A stretch of 64,000 nucleotides of DNA. Origin: Trebouxia sp. TZW2008 (lineage: Eukaryota; Chlorophyta; Trebouxiophyceae; Trebouxiales; Trebouxiaceae). The stretch lies in the NCBI GenBank assembly GCA_002118135.1, contig BDIU01000369.1, positions 1 through 64,000 on the forward strand, in the 5' to 3' direction. A program made the position numbers and the translations under genes. The notes beneath the pieces are model-generated. The model had not been told where the DNA came from and did no database searches. It saw nothing but the letters and a program-made list of their open reading frames with translations. Shown here one piece after another: positions 12,212-24,000 of this stretch (position 1 is its first letter; each line of letters opens with the position of its first letter).

Positions 12212-13290
12212 CCTACAGCAATGGCAGGATGGCGTGCGCTTGTGTACCGCGACAGGCAGGCTCAAGTGTCCTGCAGATGCTACATGCAGTTTCTGAGTAG
12301 ACGCCGCGCAGCATTTAGTACCCCGCTGCTGGAAATGAGCGACGCTGTAACGACAGCACGCTCAGCACGGCTCACACGTGGCGCAGCTGCCATCAAAGGG
12401 CGGCACTTCAGGTGCCTGCCAAGGAATCTGCTGTTCGCAAGCATGCTGCATCCGGACATGCTCAGCAATGTTGCCACTGCCGCACGAACCCTACAGAGAC
12501 CCTCACACATCCATATCTTTGTCTTTTGTGCCATGCCATTTGTGATACATCATGTCTCTCACACTGCAGAGTCATCATCCGTTCCACCTGTGCATCAGGA
12601 AGCTTTAAATCGCAGCGAATATAGTCCAAGACCGACCCCGCTTGGGTGATCTACCAGACCAAGACCGACGCCCCTTGGTCGTCTTCATCAACAAGAAGAA
12701 ATTATGATCATCGACAGAGGTCATGCAGCGCGAAGGTTGAGGCGTTTTCTTCAAAACCTTGCTCAGTCCTTAGCGTTGCATACACCGAATAAATGCAAAC
12801 CATGCAGACTTCGACAACAATCCCGAATCCGGCCCATTTATTACACTGTATAATGTAACAGCTGTTTGACAACTTGGTAAGGTGTTTGCTTACAGCCCCA
12901 TTGCTTGCATGGTGACTGTTCAATTGCGACCAGCCTACGTGTGAAGCCAGCATTTTAGATGCATCAAGAAATGGCTTCATTGACTGAGCTACTTTGAGTC
13001 CAGGGTGCCCTCAATCAGATTTGTGCATGGCTTCCAAGGCTGCTGACACTGCTCAGCAGGGTACTCACACACCTCATTGTGGGCCACATGTAACCAGGTG
13101 GCACATAAGCTAGCAAATTCAGCCTTGTGTCATCAACAATTCAATTTGTTCTACTGCCCCTGTGGTGCTAGCTGCAGCCATGTGGCATTGTATTGCCAGA
13201 TCTGTAACTTATTCTCTATGCTGCGATCATGCTGATCAGCTTCCTCATCCTCCAACTTCGGATAATGTCTCTCACCTGCATGCAGCTTGG

Positions 13291-13411
13291 GCTGACATGA
13301 TTGGCTCTGCAAAATGGTGATGCAACAAGCTTGACAGTGAAGCAGCAGCTTGCTGAGACATGGTTGGCTCTGCAAAACAATCATGTAGCAAGTTTGACAG
13401 TAAAGCAGCAG
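13291..13411. repeat. Two-copy tandem duplication, about 62 bp
   Basis: Two adjacent units share the order TTGGCTCTGCAAAA, then GCAAC/TAGCAAG, TTTGACAGT and AAGCAGCAGC. Identity is roughly 80 percent. It lies outside coding sequence. Confidence 0.8.
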
Positions 13412-13503
13412 CACTGAAAGCAAGGGGTGACGTGCTGCGTACTTGCTTTGCAATTGCAAAGCATGCGCCCTTGCAACACGACAAGACCAGTGTAAAGGTG
13501 AGC

Positions 13504-13668
13504 CTTGCCAAAATGGTCCTATATAGATGAAGGCTAGTTTCGCCCGAGACAAAGCAAAGAACATAGCGAGGCTTGAGCAACCTCGCCTTTCAGGGAGAGG
13601 GCGAATGTCACGGTTCACGAACAATAAGAATAGGCTTCCGGACATCTATATAGGACCCTTTTGGCAAG
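13504..13668. repeat. Fold-back element with 26-bp inverted termini
   Basis: The left arm 13504-13529 (CTTGCCAAAATGGTCCTATA then TAGATG) is the reverse complement of the right arm 13643-13668 except at one position. Inside are two nested inverted pairs, TTCGCCC with GGGCGAA and GCGAGG with CCTCGC, so the whole 165 bp can fold on itself. No clear target-site duplication is visible. It ends 8 bp before the TCAB1 stop codon and so lies in that gene's 3' untranslated region on the minus strand. It could be a miniature inverted-repeat element or a transcribed hairpin. Confidence 0.85.
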
Positions 13669-13676
13669 ACTATCCG

Positions 13677-14242
13677 TTACAACCAGAGACATCCGTGCTT
13701 AAAGTCTGTTGACTGGCCAGACACCAGCCGTTGCAGAACAGACACTGTAGATAGACAGAACTTGCAATAAGTGTCTTCAAGTGTCAGCAGTTTGCTGCAC
13801 TCATATGTGCACATCAGGTTCTTTCCCCCCAGACAATCTATTCTTGAGGGTAGAAAAGAAATCTCAACAAATTGACTATGCATAGATTGCAAGAATTGGT
13901 CACCTGAGGCTGCAGCAGCTAGTGGAAGGTATGGATGAAATTGCAAGCCATTGACTGTGTCTGAAGCTGCCTGAAAGCTTGACATTTGCTCACCAGTTGC
14001 CAGGTCAAAAGTAAGTACATTGCCATCTACTCCACCTGAACATGACCAAAGCATTGCTCACATGTACAGATGAAATTTCTAGTGCATGGCAGCCTTGCAG
14101 CTGTGTACATTCTGCATGTTGACACCTGACGGCAATCCATCATGGCAGGGCATTCAACTTGCCTTGATAAGGTGCACATGTGAGCATTTAGTCAAAGCAT
14201 CCAATGCTATGCAGGCACAGCACCGTCGTGTTTTACAGCAGC

Positions 14243-14291
<49 letters not shown>

Positions 14292-17200
14292 CAACATGAG
14301 GCTGCACTTGCATCAGCCACATAGAGATTTCAGCGTTTCATTCAGGTAAATTGGCTGAAAGTAGTCTGAGCCTGCCATTTGGGAAATGCCTGCCTTTGCA
14401 AAAGAACAAAATGTAGAAGCATGGGCAGAAGCGACAGCATTGGCAGCAACAGCAGGAGATGCAGCACCCAAAAAGAAACTTAGACAGCCTACCAGTTGAG
14501 AGATGCCTGCCCATGGGTTCAATGTCAAACTGGATGCGCTGGTTGGTGTCTGCTGTGTCCCGGTTTAGCCTGTAGAGGACGTCAGAGGTGTGGCGCACAT
14601 CCCAGCACAGGATGTCGGGGTCCTTGCGGGCTCCTGTGTATAAGAAGTTGCCATCAGCAGAGAACTTCACCTGGATCAGCGCAGGATGTGCATTGCATGT
14701 AATGCTATGTGTGGAATTGCCATCGACAGAGACGTGGACCAGTACAGGATGTGCATTGCATGTATTATTGCATACCTTGGCACAAGAGTGTGTACGAAAT
14801 TGGCATTAGCAGACAACTTCACCTGGATCAGTACAAAACACGCCTTGTGACCAGAGACGCCTTGCTTGCGATGCTGTATCATTTTGTACACACATGTTTG
14901 AGAATTTGCCATCAGCACAGGGCTTTGCCTAGGTCAGTCATGATTGCGCATTGCACATACTGCTATGTTTAGGAAGTTGCCATCAGCAGAGAAGTTCACC
15001 TGGATCAGCGCAGGATGAGCATTCCATGTACTGCTGCAGAGCTCTGCACATAGCAGCATGCAGCAGTGGCTATTCCAGTACAGGTTGCGTATTGCATGTA
15101 TTGTTACATGAGCTCAAATGTGGCAGAATGAGCCCTTGACATTGTGTGAAAAGGGCTGCAATGCAATGAGGCTTCAAAGCAAGGGCTGACAGGCAGAGCT
15201 GTGTAGTTCTGAAAGGTGAACGCACCTCATTGAGCTGTCTGCTAAGTTTCCTTGAGGAACGCCAGATAACGACGGTCCACACACATGAAGACTTAAGGAT
15301 GGCACAAGGTCTGATTTTTGTACACATGTCAGATCTGCATTGACATGTTGTGACTGTACATCCAAAAGGCGGCAGCATCGACTTGTGAGCAGACTTTGTA
15401 CCTGTACATTGACTACAGCAGAGCACAACAGGGCATTGCAAAGTGCAAATCAAGTGCTGATACAGCTCTTTGTCTTACTCACCTGAGTAATGCCACCCGC
15501 ATGGCCTGACAGGATGAAGGCAGCTGAGCCAGAAGTGGTGTCATACACAGCTGCCACAGATGAGTAAGAGCCAGCAGCCAGCAAGGTTGGGTCCTGTGGG
15601 CTGAAGTCAAAACAGGAGATGATTCCTGCAAGCAGCCAAGACAGGGTTTATGGCAAAATCCACCTCGCACCTTTGCTGGGAAGTAGTAATCTATCACTAT
15701 TATTACTAGGCAGCCAAGCAAATCTGATTGCACGGATCAACTTGACTTACCAGTTGACGCATACAACTGCTCATGCCATGAGCCACAGGAAACCAATAAG
15801 CAAAGCTGTTTGCATCAGCACACACATGCATTGCCTCACCATGCACATTTGCAGATTGCATGGCAAGTGAATCAGCAATTTGGCAGAAGCTCAACAAGTG
15901 AAAGTTGCCATAGCAGTGCATGATCATGACAAAGCATTGCAGCAGCAGAATTTGCAGGCACATAATGTGCAGCTAGAATTAATGCTGCATTCATGCTCTT
16001 AGTCTTCTTTGCTTTCGCCGCAAGTACTGTACAGCAACTTCTTTGTAACGACCCTTGCTGTGAGGGCACTCTTGATGCAGGGACGGGGCAATTGGGAACC
16101 AACCACTGCATTCTGACCGTGGTGGTACCATCAAGTAAGAAAAATTCCGCATAAGGACAATCTTCTTGATGAATAGCGCAGTCGTTATACAGAGAAAAGA
16201 CTGTACCTGGCTGCCCATCCTGTCCTTTCTTGAACGTGGTGATGGTCTGGCAGTCTCGGCCAGGTCGAGACAGGTCAAATACCCTAATGGCTTTGTTGTA
16301 GCCTGCCCATATATGACTGCCTTGCCTGTCAAAGGCCACGCTATAGGCCGCTGTAACTTCGTCGGCTGCATCATACGCCCTGTAGACGCACCTCAAACCC
16401 CCTGAGCAGGCGTCCCACAAATGTATTGGGTGTGCCTGCAAAGTAGGTAAAAGCACATGCTGGAGAGTATGGAAGGTCAGAATAGCTGTTGGCGGTTTTG
16501 ACAGTCAGGAAAGATTTCAGAGACCCAAAAAGCCGAACGGCAGTCGTGTTGGCCAGATGTGCAATGCAGGCTACCAGCTAAGACGCGTGAGTGATAACAA
16601 TGCATATGGTGTTTGCAATCAAAGCAGTGCTCTCGAACCCTCGCTTGGCACTGAATTGGCTGCAAAGGCAGGTCCCCAGCAACATGTGAACCGCATCATC
16701 AAACATGTCTAGTCACATGAAGCTTATCAGCAAAGCTGGATTTGTAGTGTCTGACAATAGCACTACGCGCAACATGTGATTTAGCAAACATGCTGATCAC
16801 TGCGGACTTTTGTTATGTGTGTCATAAATGCACATAACACATTCATGCTCATGACTTGTGCTACTGCTGACAGTGCCCACAATGATGCTTGAGCACGCCA
16901 GCAATTGCCTGAGCATGCACACAATATGTGACAGACTTACAGTACTTGCTACTCACCCTGCAGGTTGTGGCAAAGCAGCATGACGCTGGGTCAGTGGTGT
17001 GCATGCATGAGTACCACGCATAGTCATACACCAACTCCCCTTCTTGCACTTGTAGCGCTGCTGCAAAGCTGTCTTGGTCTTCTTCTATGGTGAATTTGGG
17101 TTTGCTGGAGGTGGTGTCATCACCAATGTATGCTTCGGGCGGGAGGTCATAAATGTGTAAGCTGCGTGAATATAGCACAGGTGTCAAGACAAAGCGTAGA

Positions 17201-17818
17201 TCCCTCACACAGACATGAGCTCGACAGTGATGGAAGGCACAGGTGTCAACAATGATTACAGTCTGCACACCGATTATCGTCTGTAGCTGTGAGGAAACAT
17301 GCGCCATCAGATGACCACTTGACACCTGCAAGCAATTGCTGTGTTGGGTGTTTTAGTGCTTGGCATCATGGATGCCATAACGATAGGCTGTTAAATCAAA
17401 GCAAGTACCTTTCAGAAAGTTCGTATTTGGACAGGTCTTGCTGTTGACACCTGCAACTTGCAAATTTGAGTCAGCCATAGGCCGAGCTCTAGAGCAGACA
17501 GATTGTTCTAATACATAGGTACAGTACTTACGCACTACAGAGATGCTCGGCGTAAGGACATACTGAGGCAAAGACCATGCAGTCGGGAATGAAACACTGC
17601 ACGTTTACGGCAAAAGTACAGCTGAGTAAGGGCACTTCGTTATGAGGAAGAACCGCTGTACCTGTGTATTGCTTTTGAAAGCGAAACAATGAGCGAGGCT
17701 CAACGTCAAATTGCAACTGCGCAGCGTAGCTGCCGGTGTCGGGCTGATCAGTCGAATTCTCAGTAGTGTCTCGGGCTACTTCAGCAGCAGCGGCAACGGC
17801 AACATCAGCAGGCTGCAT
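13677..17818 (-). CDS. WRAP53: WRAP53/TCAB1-like WD40 protein
   Basis: Nine exons: 17818-17662, 17450-17409, 17325-17271, 17161-16957, 16435-16207, 15625-15483, 14670-14493, 14035-13904, 13744-13677. All phases close, giving 402 residues. Diagnostic segments in order are NTNFLKG then VKWSSDGACFL, SLHIYDLPPEAY, VYDYAWYSCMHTTDPASCCF, HPIHLWDACSGGLRCVYRAY, SVAFDRQGSHIWAGYNKAI, FDFSPQDPTLLAAGSYS, VKFSADGNFLYTGARKDPDI and LCWDVR, ending in HGCLWL. This is the WRAP53beta/TCAB1 family, which binds the CAB box of small Cajal-body RNAs and, in animals, delivers telomerase RNA to Cajal bodies. The protein is shorter than the human one (548) because the long N-terminal extension is missing. The intron before exon 7 is full of copies of the exon 7 start. 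Confidence 0.94.
14244..14291 (+). repeat. (CAG)16 trinucleotide tract in TCAB1 intron
   Basis: Sixteen uninterrupted CAG units on the plus strand lie within the intron between TCAB1 exons 7 and 8. They read as CUG in the transcript. Confidence 0.95.
14705..15110 (-). repeat. Multiple copies of the TCAB1 exon 7 start and acceptor
   Basis: The unit AAGTTGCCATCAGCAGAGAA plus CTTCACCTGGATCAGCGCAG plus GATGTGCATTGCATGTA spans the start of exon 7 and its acceptor at 14640-14700. Copies recur near 14715, 14797, 14905, 14969 and, weakly, 15070. The copy at 14969-15030 is the closest. On the minus strand all lie upstream of the used acceptor. Confidence 0.88.
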
Positions 17819-18027
17819 TCGTAAGCCTCTCTTCACAGTGAGATTGCATGCCTAGGAAGCAGTCACGCGCATCTGGGTCGCTCTTCCCGTTGCAAGCTAA
17901 GCGTTATATTAGTCGCAGTCGAGCGTTACACCGTACTGCACAGGCGGCACTTGTGATCGACTGCGCGAGTGCAATGGCACCGTTAAACGATCGTTGACAG
18001 ATTGTGGCGTCTTGTTTGCGCAGCGGC
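17819..18027. promoter_or_regulatory. Shared divergent promoter, TCAB1 and RRP12
   Basis: Only 209 bp separate the two start codons, which point away from each other, so both core promoters must overlap here. I see no TATA-like box. Confidence 0.6.
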
Positions 18028-21000
18028 ATGCATACTGCAATCGCGGACGGTGTCGCGGCCGAAATATACGCAAAACACCGCAACTCTTCGCAGCCTGAAT
18101 CGCAGCAAGTATGTGCAGTTCTCGGGGCCGTGTTGGAGGTCGTGCAAGCACAGTCGATGCAGCCATCGCCGACTGCGTTATTCGCCGCACTAATGGCGTC
18201 ACTGGAAAAGCCAGAAACACAGGCGTCCCCACAGGTAAGCAAACGTCTAACTACACAACCTGCACAAAAGTGAAGCCAGGCAATGTGAAACCATCATGTT
18301 GTCATCAGGTAGTGGGAGCCATGTGCACAGTGTTGGCCATTGTGCTGGGGCGAGTGCCAACAAAAACCTTGCGCTCAAAATTCAACGCCTGCGCTCAAAT
18401 CATGCAAAGCATTGTGGAGCAGAATGACCAACAGGTAACACAACAGGCGTCTTCAAACACATGCACATCATCATGCATGTCTTGTATAGCCTGCAAGCGG
18501 ATTGCGTCCCCCGCTGAATGCTTCACATTTCCGTCAAATCAAGACAATCCATTTGATTGATCTTGATATTGAGTTTGGAAGGCACAATTCAAAAGGGCAG
18601 TTGATTTGATCTGCCAATTGTTGCAGGCAGGAACTCTCAGAGCTGCACTGGCATGCATGGGATACATCACTGCAGCAGTGACCCCAACAGAATGGGCGCC
18701 AGCGCTACGTCCTTTCACGACGCTGCTGCGATACAGCACAGATGCCAGGCCCAAAGTGCGCAAAAGGGCTCAAAGCAGCCTAGTCGATGTGCTGGCAGCT
18801 CTTCAGGGCACACCTGCCTTGCAAGGCGCCAGCGATGCTGTGCTCAAAGGTCAGAATGCGCTGCTGACTGCATTGCGCATGCTTTCACCCCTAGGTCAAA
18901 CTGCTAGGGCCACCATGCATTGATTTTGGGCAGGTCAAAGAGCACAGCTTTGTGTCTTGTTGATGTGTTGGCAGCTCTTCAGGGCACATCTGCACTGTAA
19001 AGGGCTAGTGATGCTGTCCTCAAAGGTGAGAGCACTGCTTCAGCGATTTGAGTCAAGTGGTTGGCCAAGAAGCTTTTGGCTGCCGTACCATACGTGGTTG
19101 CTTTACAGCTCAGACAAGCACAGCCTTTGTTTTGCAATGGGCCCACCTGCACCCAGTGTGAAACAATCATGTCGCATGCAAGCACGTGAATGTTGAGCTA
19201 CCAGTCACTGGCAGTCAGGGTTGTGTCTTGCAGACTTGCATGTCCTGTTCAGCTGAGTCTGTTATGAGCGCTGAAATTGGTTGCTATGTCTGGTGCAGTG
19301 TGTGAGGTGGTTCTGCCAGGCCCTGAGGCAGCTGCCAGAGCAGCTGCAGCAGCATCCAACAAAAAGCGCAAGGAAGCAGAGGCTGCCATTGCTGATGCTG
19401 TGTCCAGGACACTGCATATGCTGGGCTCCCTCAAGCAGATCATGCCGCTATTTGCAGGTCAGCCTTCTAACCACTTGTCTGCGCTGTACAGCATCTTTGC
19501 CTATGACTGCTGTGATCTTGTTTGCTCTCTTCATGTCCACTATGTGCTGTCCTGTGCGCTGCATATGCTGGACTCCCTCAAGCAGAGATCATACCCCTGT
19601 TTGCAGGTTAGCCTTGCTAGCCTTGCATTGCATACTCGCAGCTTTTCTGTTTCACCAATGTAATGTTGCTTATTGTCTTGAGGCTTTCAACAATGTCACC
19701 GCTGCGGGCCCACTTTCCTGTGTCCAGGGCACTGCATATGCTTGGCTCCCTCATGCAATTCATGCCCTTTTTGCATGTCAGTAGTTACTGTTGTTGTGCT
19801 GCTGCTGCCGCCGCCGCCGCCGCTGCTGCTGCTGCTGCTGTCATTGTGAGTGGCGGCAGTGGCGCTGTTGTTGTTGCCAATTAATGTTATATCACATCAA
19901 CGGTGGTGTTGTCAACATCATCACGTCTGTTCATGGTACTGTGGTCAAGCTTGTATGCATGTGATACAGGCAGTGTAGTTGGCCCCCTGAGCACCATGCT
20001 GCTAAAGCTGCGGCAGCTCAAGCTGTCTAGGAGCGCCACGGACTGCCTGGAGATGCTGTGCTCAGCGTGCTCAGCGTGCAGCTCCCCCATAGGTGTCACT
20101 CACTTGGCGAAGCTCAACATATGTTTATACCTTGTGTGCATACAATGCAGGCAGTGTGATCGGTTCCCTGAGCAACATGCTATTGAAGCTGTATGTGCTA
20201 CGGCAGCCCATGCTCTCAAGGAGCGCCACAGACTGCCTGGAGATGTTGTGCTCAGCGCGCAACTCCCATCTTAGCGCCGCAGCTTTGGCTGAGCTGTTGC
20301 AGCAAGTGCTGCATCAAGAAGCAGCCTGGCAGATGAAAGATATGGATTTGCTGCTGGCACTGACCAAGCTTGTTGAGACTGGCTTTATCAGGTACTGCTG
20401 GTGATGACTGGCAGCTTGAAATACATGGCCTGGCCACTTGCATCAATGCTTTTGCCATGTGGGCGGGCTGTTTGACTGATTTGCTTGAGCTGCACCCAAA
20501 CTATTTGAATTGAGCCTTCTTGCTGATCACATGACTGTGCTTTGAGCCTACCTGCTGACCCTACGATGATTTCGAATTGTATTTGCAGGCTACATGAACT
20601 GGATCCCGCCATGTGTGCCGCCCGCCTGCCCCAGGCCTTGCATGCTTTGCTGCCTCAGCTATGCGGCGAGCAAGAAGGCCTGCGCTTTGGCACTCAGCAG
20701 GCCATCAAGAACCTCATTCACGACTGCATGGACGATGCCATGATTCAGACGGCCGTCAGCAGAGGCAGTTTGGGCGGTGCTGGGATGCCTCCAGCACAGA
20801 ATGTGGTGCTGGCTGTGGCTCACACCCTGGGCGTGCGCTACCAAGATGGCTGGATCAATGCCCTTTCAGGTGCAACCCATCATCTGTCAGGAGCATGTGC
20901 AACTCATCCAAGCATATGTGCCTGACTTTGCTGCTAACAAAACTTTGCTTCCAGCTTTGCTGTCCTGCATTGCATGCAGGTGCTGTCTTCAAAATGTGCA

Positions 21001-24000
21001 GTAGTTGACAGTCTGCATCACTTGACTCCCTGTGCAATGATCTGTGCTTGGCTGGGCTCAATAATCAGGACTGCCGATTGCAACGGCATGCTAGCCGTCA
21101 CACAGATGCAGTCAACAAGCTCAATGCTGTTTGAAAAGTTGCCTTTCTCTGGCTATCACTGGCGTTTGATTAAATGGCTTGATGATTGCAGTGGCTGGGG
21201 TAGTCCTAGAGAAGTTGGGGTCAGAGGGGGCGCCCCTAGCTGAGGGGCTCCTCCTCAGGCTAGGTCACATGTGCGCGGGTGGATCTGATGCCGCTGAAGA
21301 GGGCTATGGGGAAGCCTCTGACAAGGTTACCCTAGCTGCCCAGGATGCTCTAGGGCAGGGCATCAGAGCTATGGGGCCTCAGGCCGTTTTGAACGTGCTG
21401 CCTTTAGGACTTCTGGAGGTAAGGCCAGAGAAGCTGTTCCACATGGAGCAGCAGTGACTGATGTCTGCTTCATGTGCGGCATTGTGTTCTGTTCGACGGC
21501 AGCTGCGCTGCAAAACTTTTCACGGAGGACATGGCAGCCTGCTTCAAGCTGCTGCAATTTAAAAATTGACGCAATGCTTCACCGTGTCTTGCTGCAAACA
21601 AGACATCTTTGGCTGCAAAGCAACAGAAATTTGTTTGTGCAGCGTACCCCAGGGACAGAGGGCAGCATGCAAGGCATAGAGGCACTAGAAGGCAAGGGAG
21701 GGGCCAGGACCTGCCACACACGCCTGAGCTTATGACAATGTGTGCAACAATTATGATAGTTTACACTCCTCATGCATACAGGCATTAGAAGGCAAGGGAG
21801 AAGCCAGGACTTGGCTCATTCCTCTTCTTCGCCAGCATGTCCAGAATGCCCACCTGGCCTACTGGGGTAGCGAGCTGTTGCCTCTGGCTAGGGCACTTGG
21901 CAGTCGGGCTGCCCTTGCTCAGCAAAGCCCTGGTAGGCAATCGGAAGCGCAGCAGTGCAGAGCCTTGGAGCTGCAGCTGTGGAACACCCTGCAGTCCTTC
22001 TGCAACTGGGCTTTTGATACCTCCACCGCTTTCAGGCAAGCAGTCTCTCACTAGCCTTGTCATATTTGATACTGCCAAACACGTTTGCAGGTTTTGCTTC
22101 AGCCATATCTTCAAGAAGTTTGATCGGTGTCAGCCACGGCTGATTTCCAGCAGCACTTGTGTTGTAGCTGTTTTTCCTGCTGTCTGGAGCTTGCATTTGT
22201 AACTGTCGCCAATGTTTACTCTGTACATGCCACGCTGATGCCGATGACGATGAAAAACAAATGATCAAGCTTCAACCGATCACATCCACTGTATGAGGAC
22301 CAAATTTGTCTTACCTATACTGAGGCATCAGCCCTGGCTTTGCCACATGCCACAATGTATTTGTTCTGGCTGTGACAGCATCAATTGAGTGCTTCTTGGT
22401 ACTGCTATGTGCCTATGCAGCGATCCATGCACACTGTATACTTGTTTGCTCTTTGGCTGTGACAGTATCACTTCCTGCTTGTAGCACCTGTGCTTCTCGG
22501 TATCGCCAGTCCTTCCTGATGTCATCCCCTGCCCCTGGAGTGTTTGATGCACATGTAGTAATAGATGCACATGCAGCGATAGATGCATATGCAGCAGGGC
22601 TGTCCAATGATGAAACACAAAATCGTTGTTGAGAACCTAGCCTGCCACAGCATGTGCGGACACCCTTTTGTCACTACCCCTGAGGACAATACTGCTGCTC
22701 ATATCAAGACACGCCGGTATCTAAGACAACAGATACACAACAAACATCATCTCATTTGCGCATGGCTAGTGTTCACCTTGACAAGTCAGTCACTCACATC
22801 TACTGCCAGCACGCTGTATTTTTTGGCTGTAAAGTAAACAGGGCCAGCAAGTGGTGTCTTTTGGCCTGTACATGTACTTTCTGTTTACCTGCAGAGCTTA
22901 TGCGCGGGGTATTGGAACAGCGTTTGAGAAGCGCACAGATCTGCGCGTCATCATCTGCAATGCCCTGGCCAGCCTGTGCCTGCAGAACCGCAAGGCTCTC
23001 AAGGTGACCCTGCTGCAGCACACCTGTTCTTCGATCACATGAGCAATGGCCAGTTTTCATGTGCATCAGGGCCATTGCTTTCGTTTTTGTGCACTATCAT
23101 TGTCTGCAAAGCCTTGGCTATGCTGTGCCTACAGAGTCGCAAGGCTCTCAAGGTGCAACTGCTGCACCATACCTGCTTCTTGTACTTCTTTGTTTTCTTC
23201 TTCATCCTCTCTTCTTGTTTGAGCAGTTTGCCTGGACTGTTCTGCAACATGCTTCATGACTTTATCAGTGCATCGTCGTGATTGGTGCATGTTTGATACT
23301 TAAAGGTGCTGTGTCAGAAGTGGTGCATCATTTTTGTGCGGTCTTGATAGCAGCTGCATCAAGCATGGAGCAACAGAATCCAGGACATGCTTGCAGCCAA
23401 AGAATTCACCCAGCAGGCACAGCATTGTCTGATGCAGCAGCGCACATCCTGATCAATGTGCAGGAACTCAAGCTCACAATCAGCACAAACACTGTCACCT
23501 GCTGTAATGCGCATCCGAGCTACTGATCACTTGCACTGCAACTTGATTTATAAAAAGTTGACATTACCAGGCTACATTTGTAAGTGTAATTGTCACCCTG
23601 TTCTGTGTCACCCTGTCACCATCTGCTTTGCTGCAACCGCAGGCTCATGGGGTGACAGAGGGGGTGGGCTTCTCAGACCCCTCAGGCGTTCAGCACCCCA
23701 ATGCTGAAGAAGACGAGGAAGAGCAAGCAGCATTGCTACCCAGCGAGGTCCCAGCTCACTACACTCTGCAGACAGCGCAAGCGTAAGCCCACTGTCTGAC
23801 CTGTGCATTCAGTCTCTCATGACAAATCGGCCATCCCGCCCAGGTTTTTGTGGCAGCATGGTGACTGTGTTGCTTGCACGCTGGTAGCAATTGTGTGGCT
23901 TTCAGGGGCATTTTATATCCTGCACCTGAACCTGTACCGTTTTGGCACAGCTCATTGCCTTGGCGAGGATGCAGCCCACTTCATCTTGTTCAAAGTGCCT

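Larger units (their letters stand above)
12212..13676. other. Interval between lipase start and TCAB1 stop
   Basis: This 1.46-kb interval holds the lipase promoter and the 3' flank of TCAB1. Open frames of up to about 140 codons exist on both strands at 12221-12650, but none shows family motifs or convincing splice sites. It also carries a tandem duplication (13291-13411) and a fold-back element (13504-13668), listed separately. Confidence 0.55.

Noticed and set aside
12164..12649. 161-codon plus-strand open frame overlapping the lipase start
   Set aside because: Composition resembles random high-GC reading; no domain, no splice partner; overlaps the lipase first exon antisense.
20974..21010. 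Possible extra RRP12 exon (AVFKMCSS)
   Set aside because: It ends in a stop with no donor in a usable phase; joining 20869 directly to 21192 keeps phase and family sequence.
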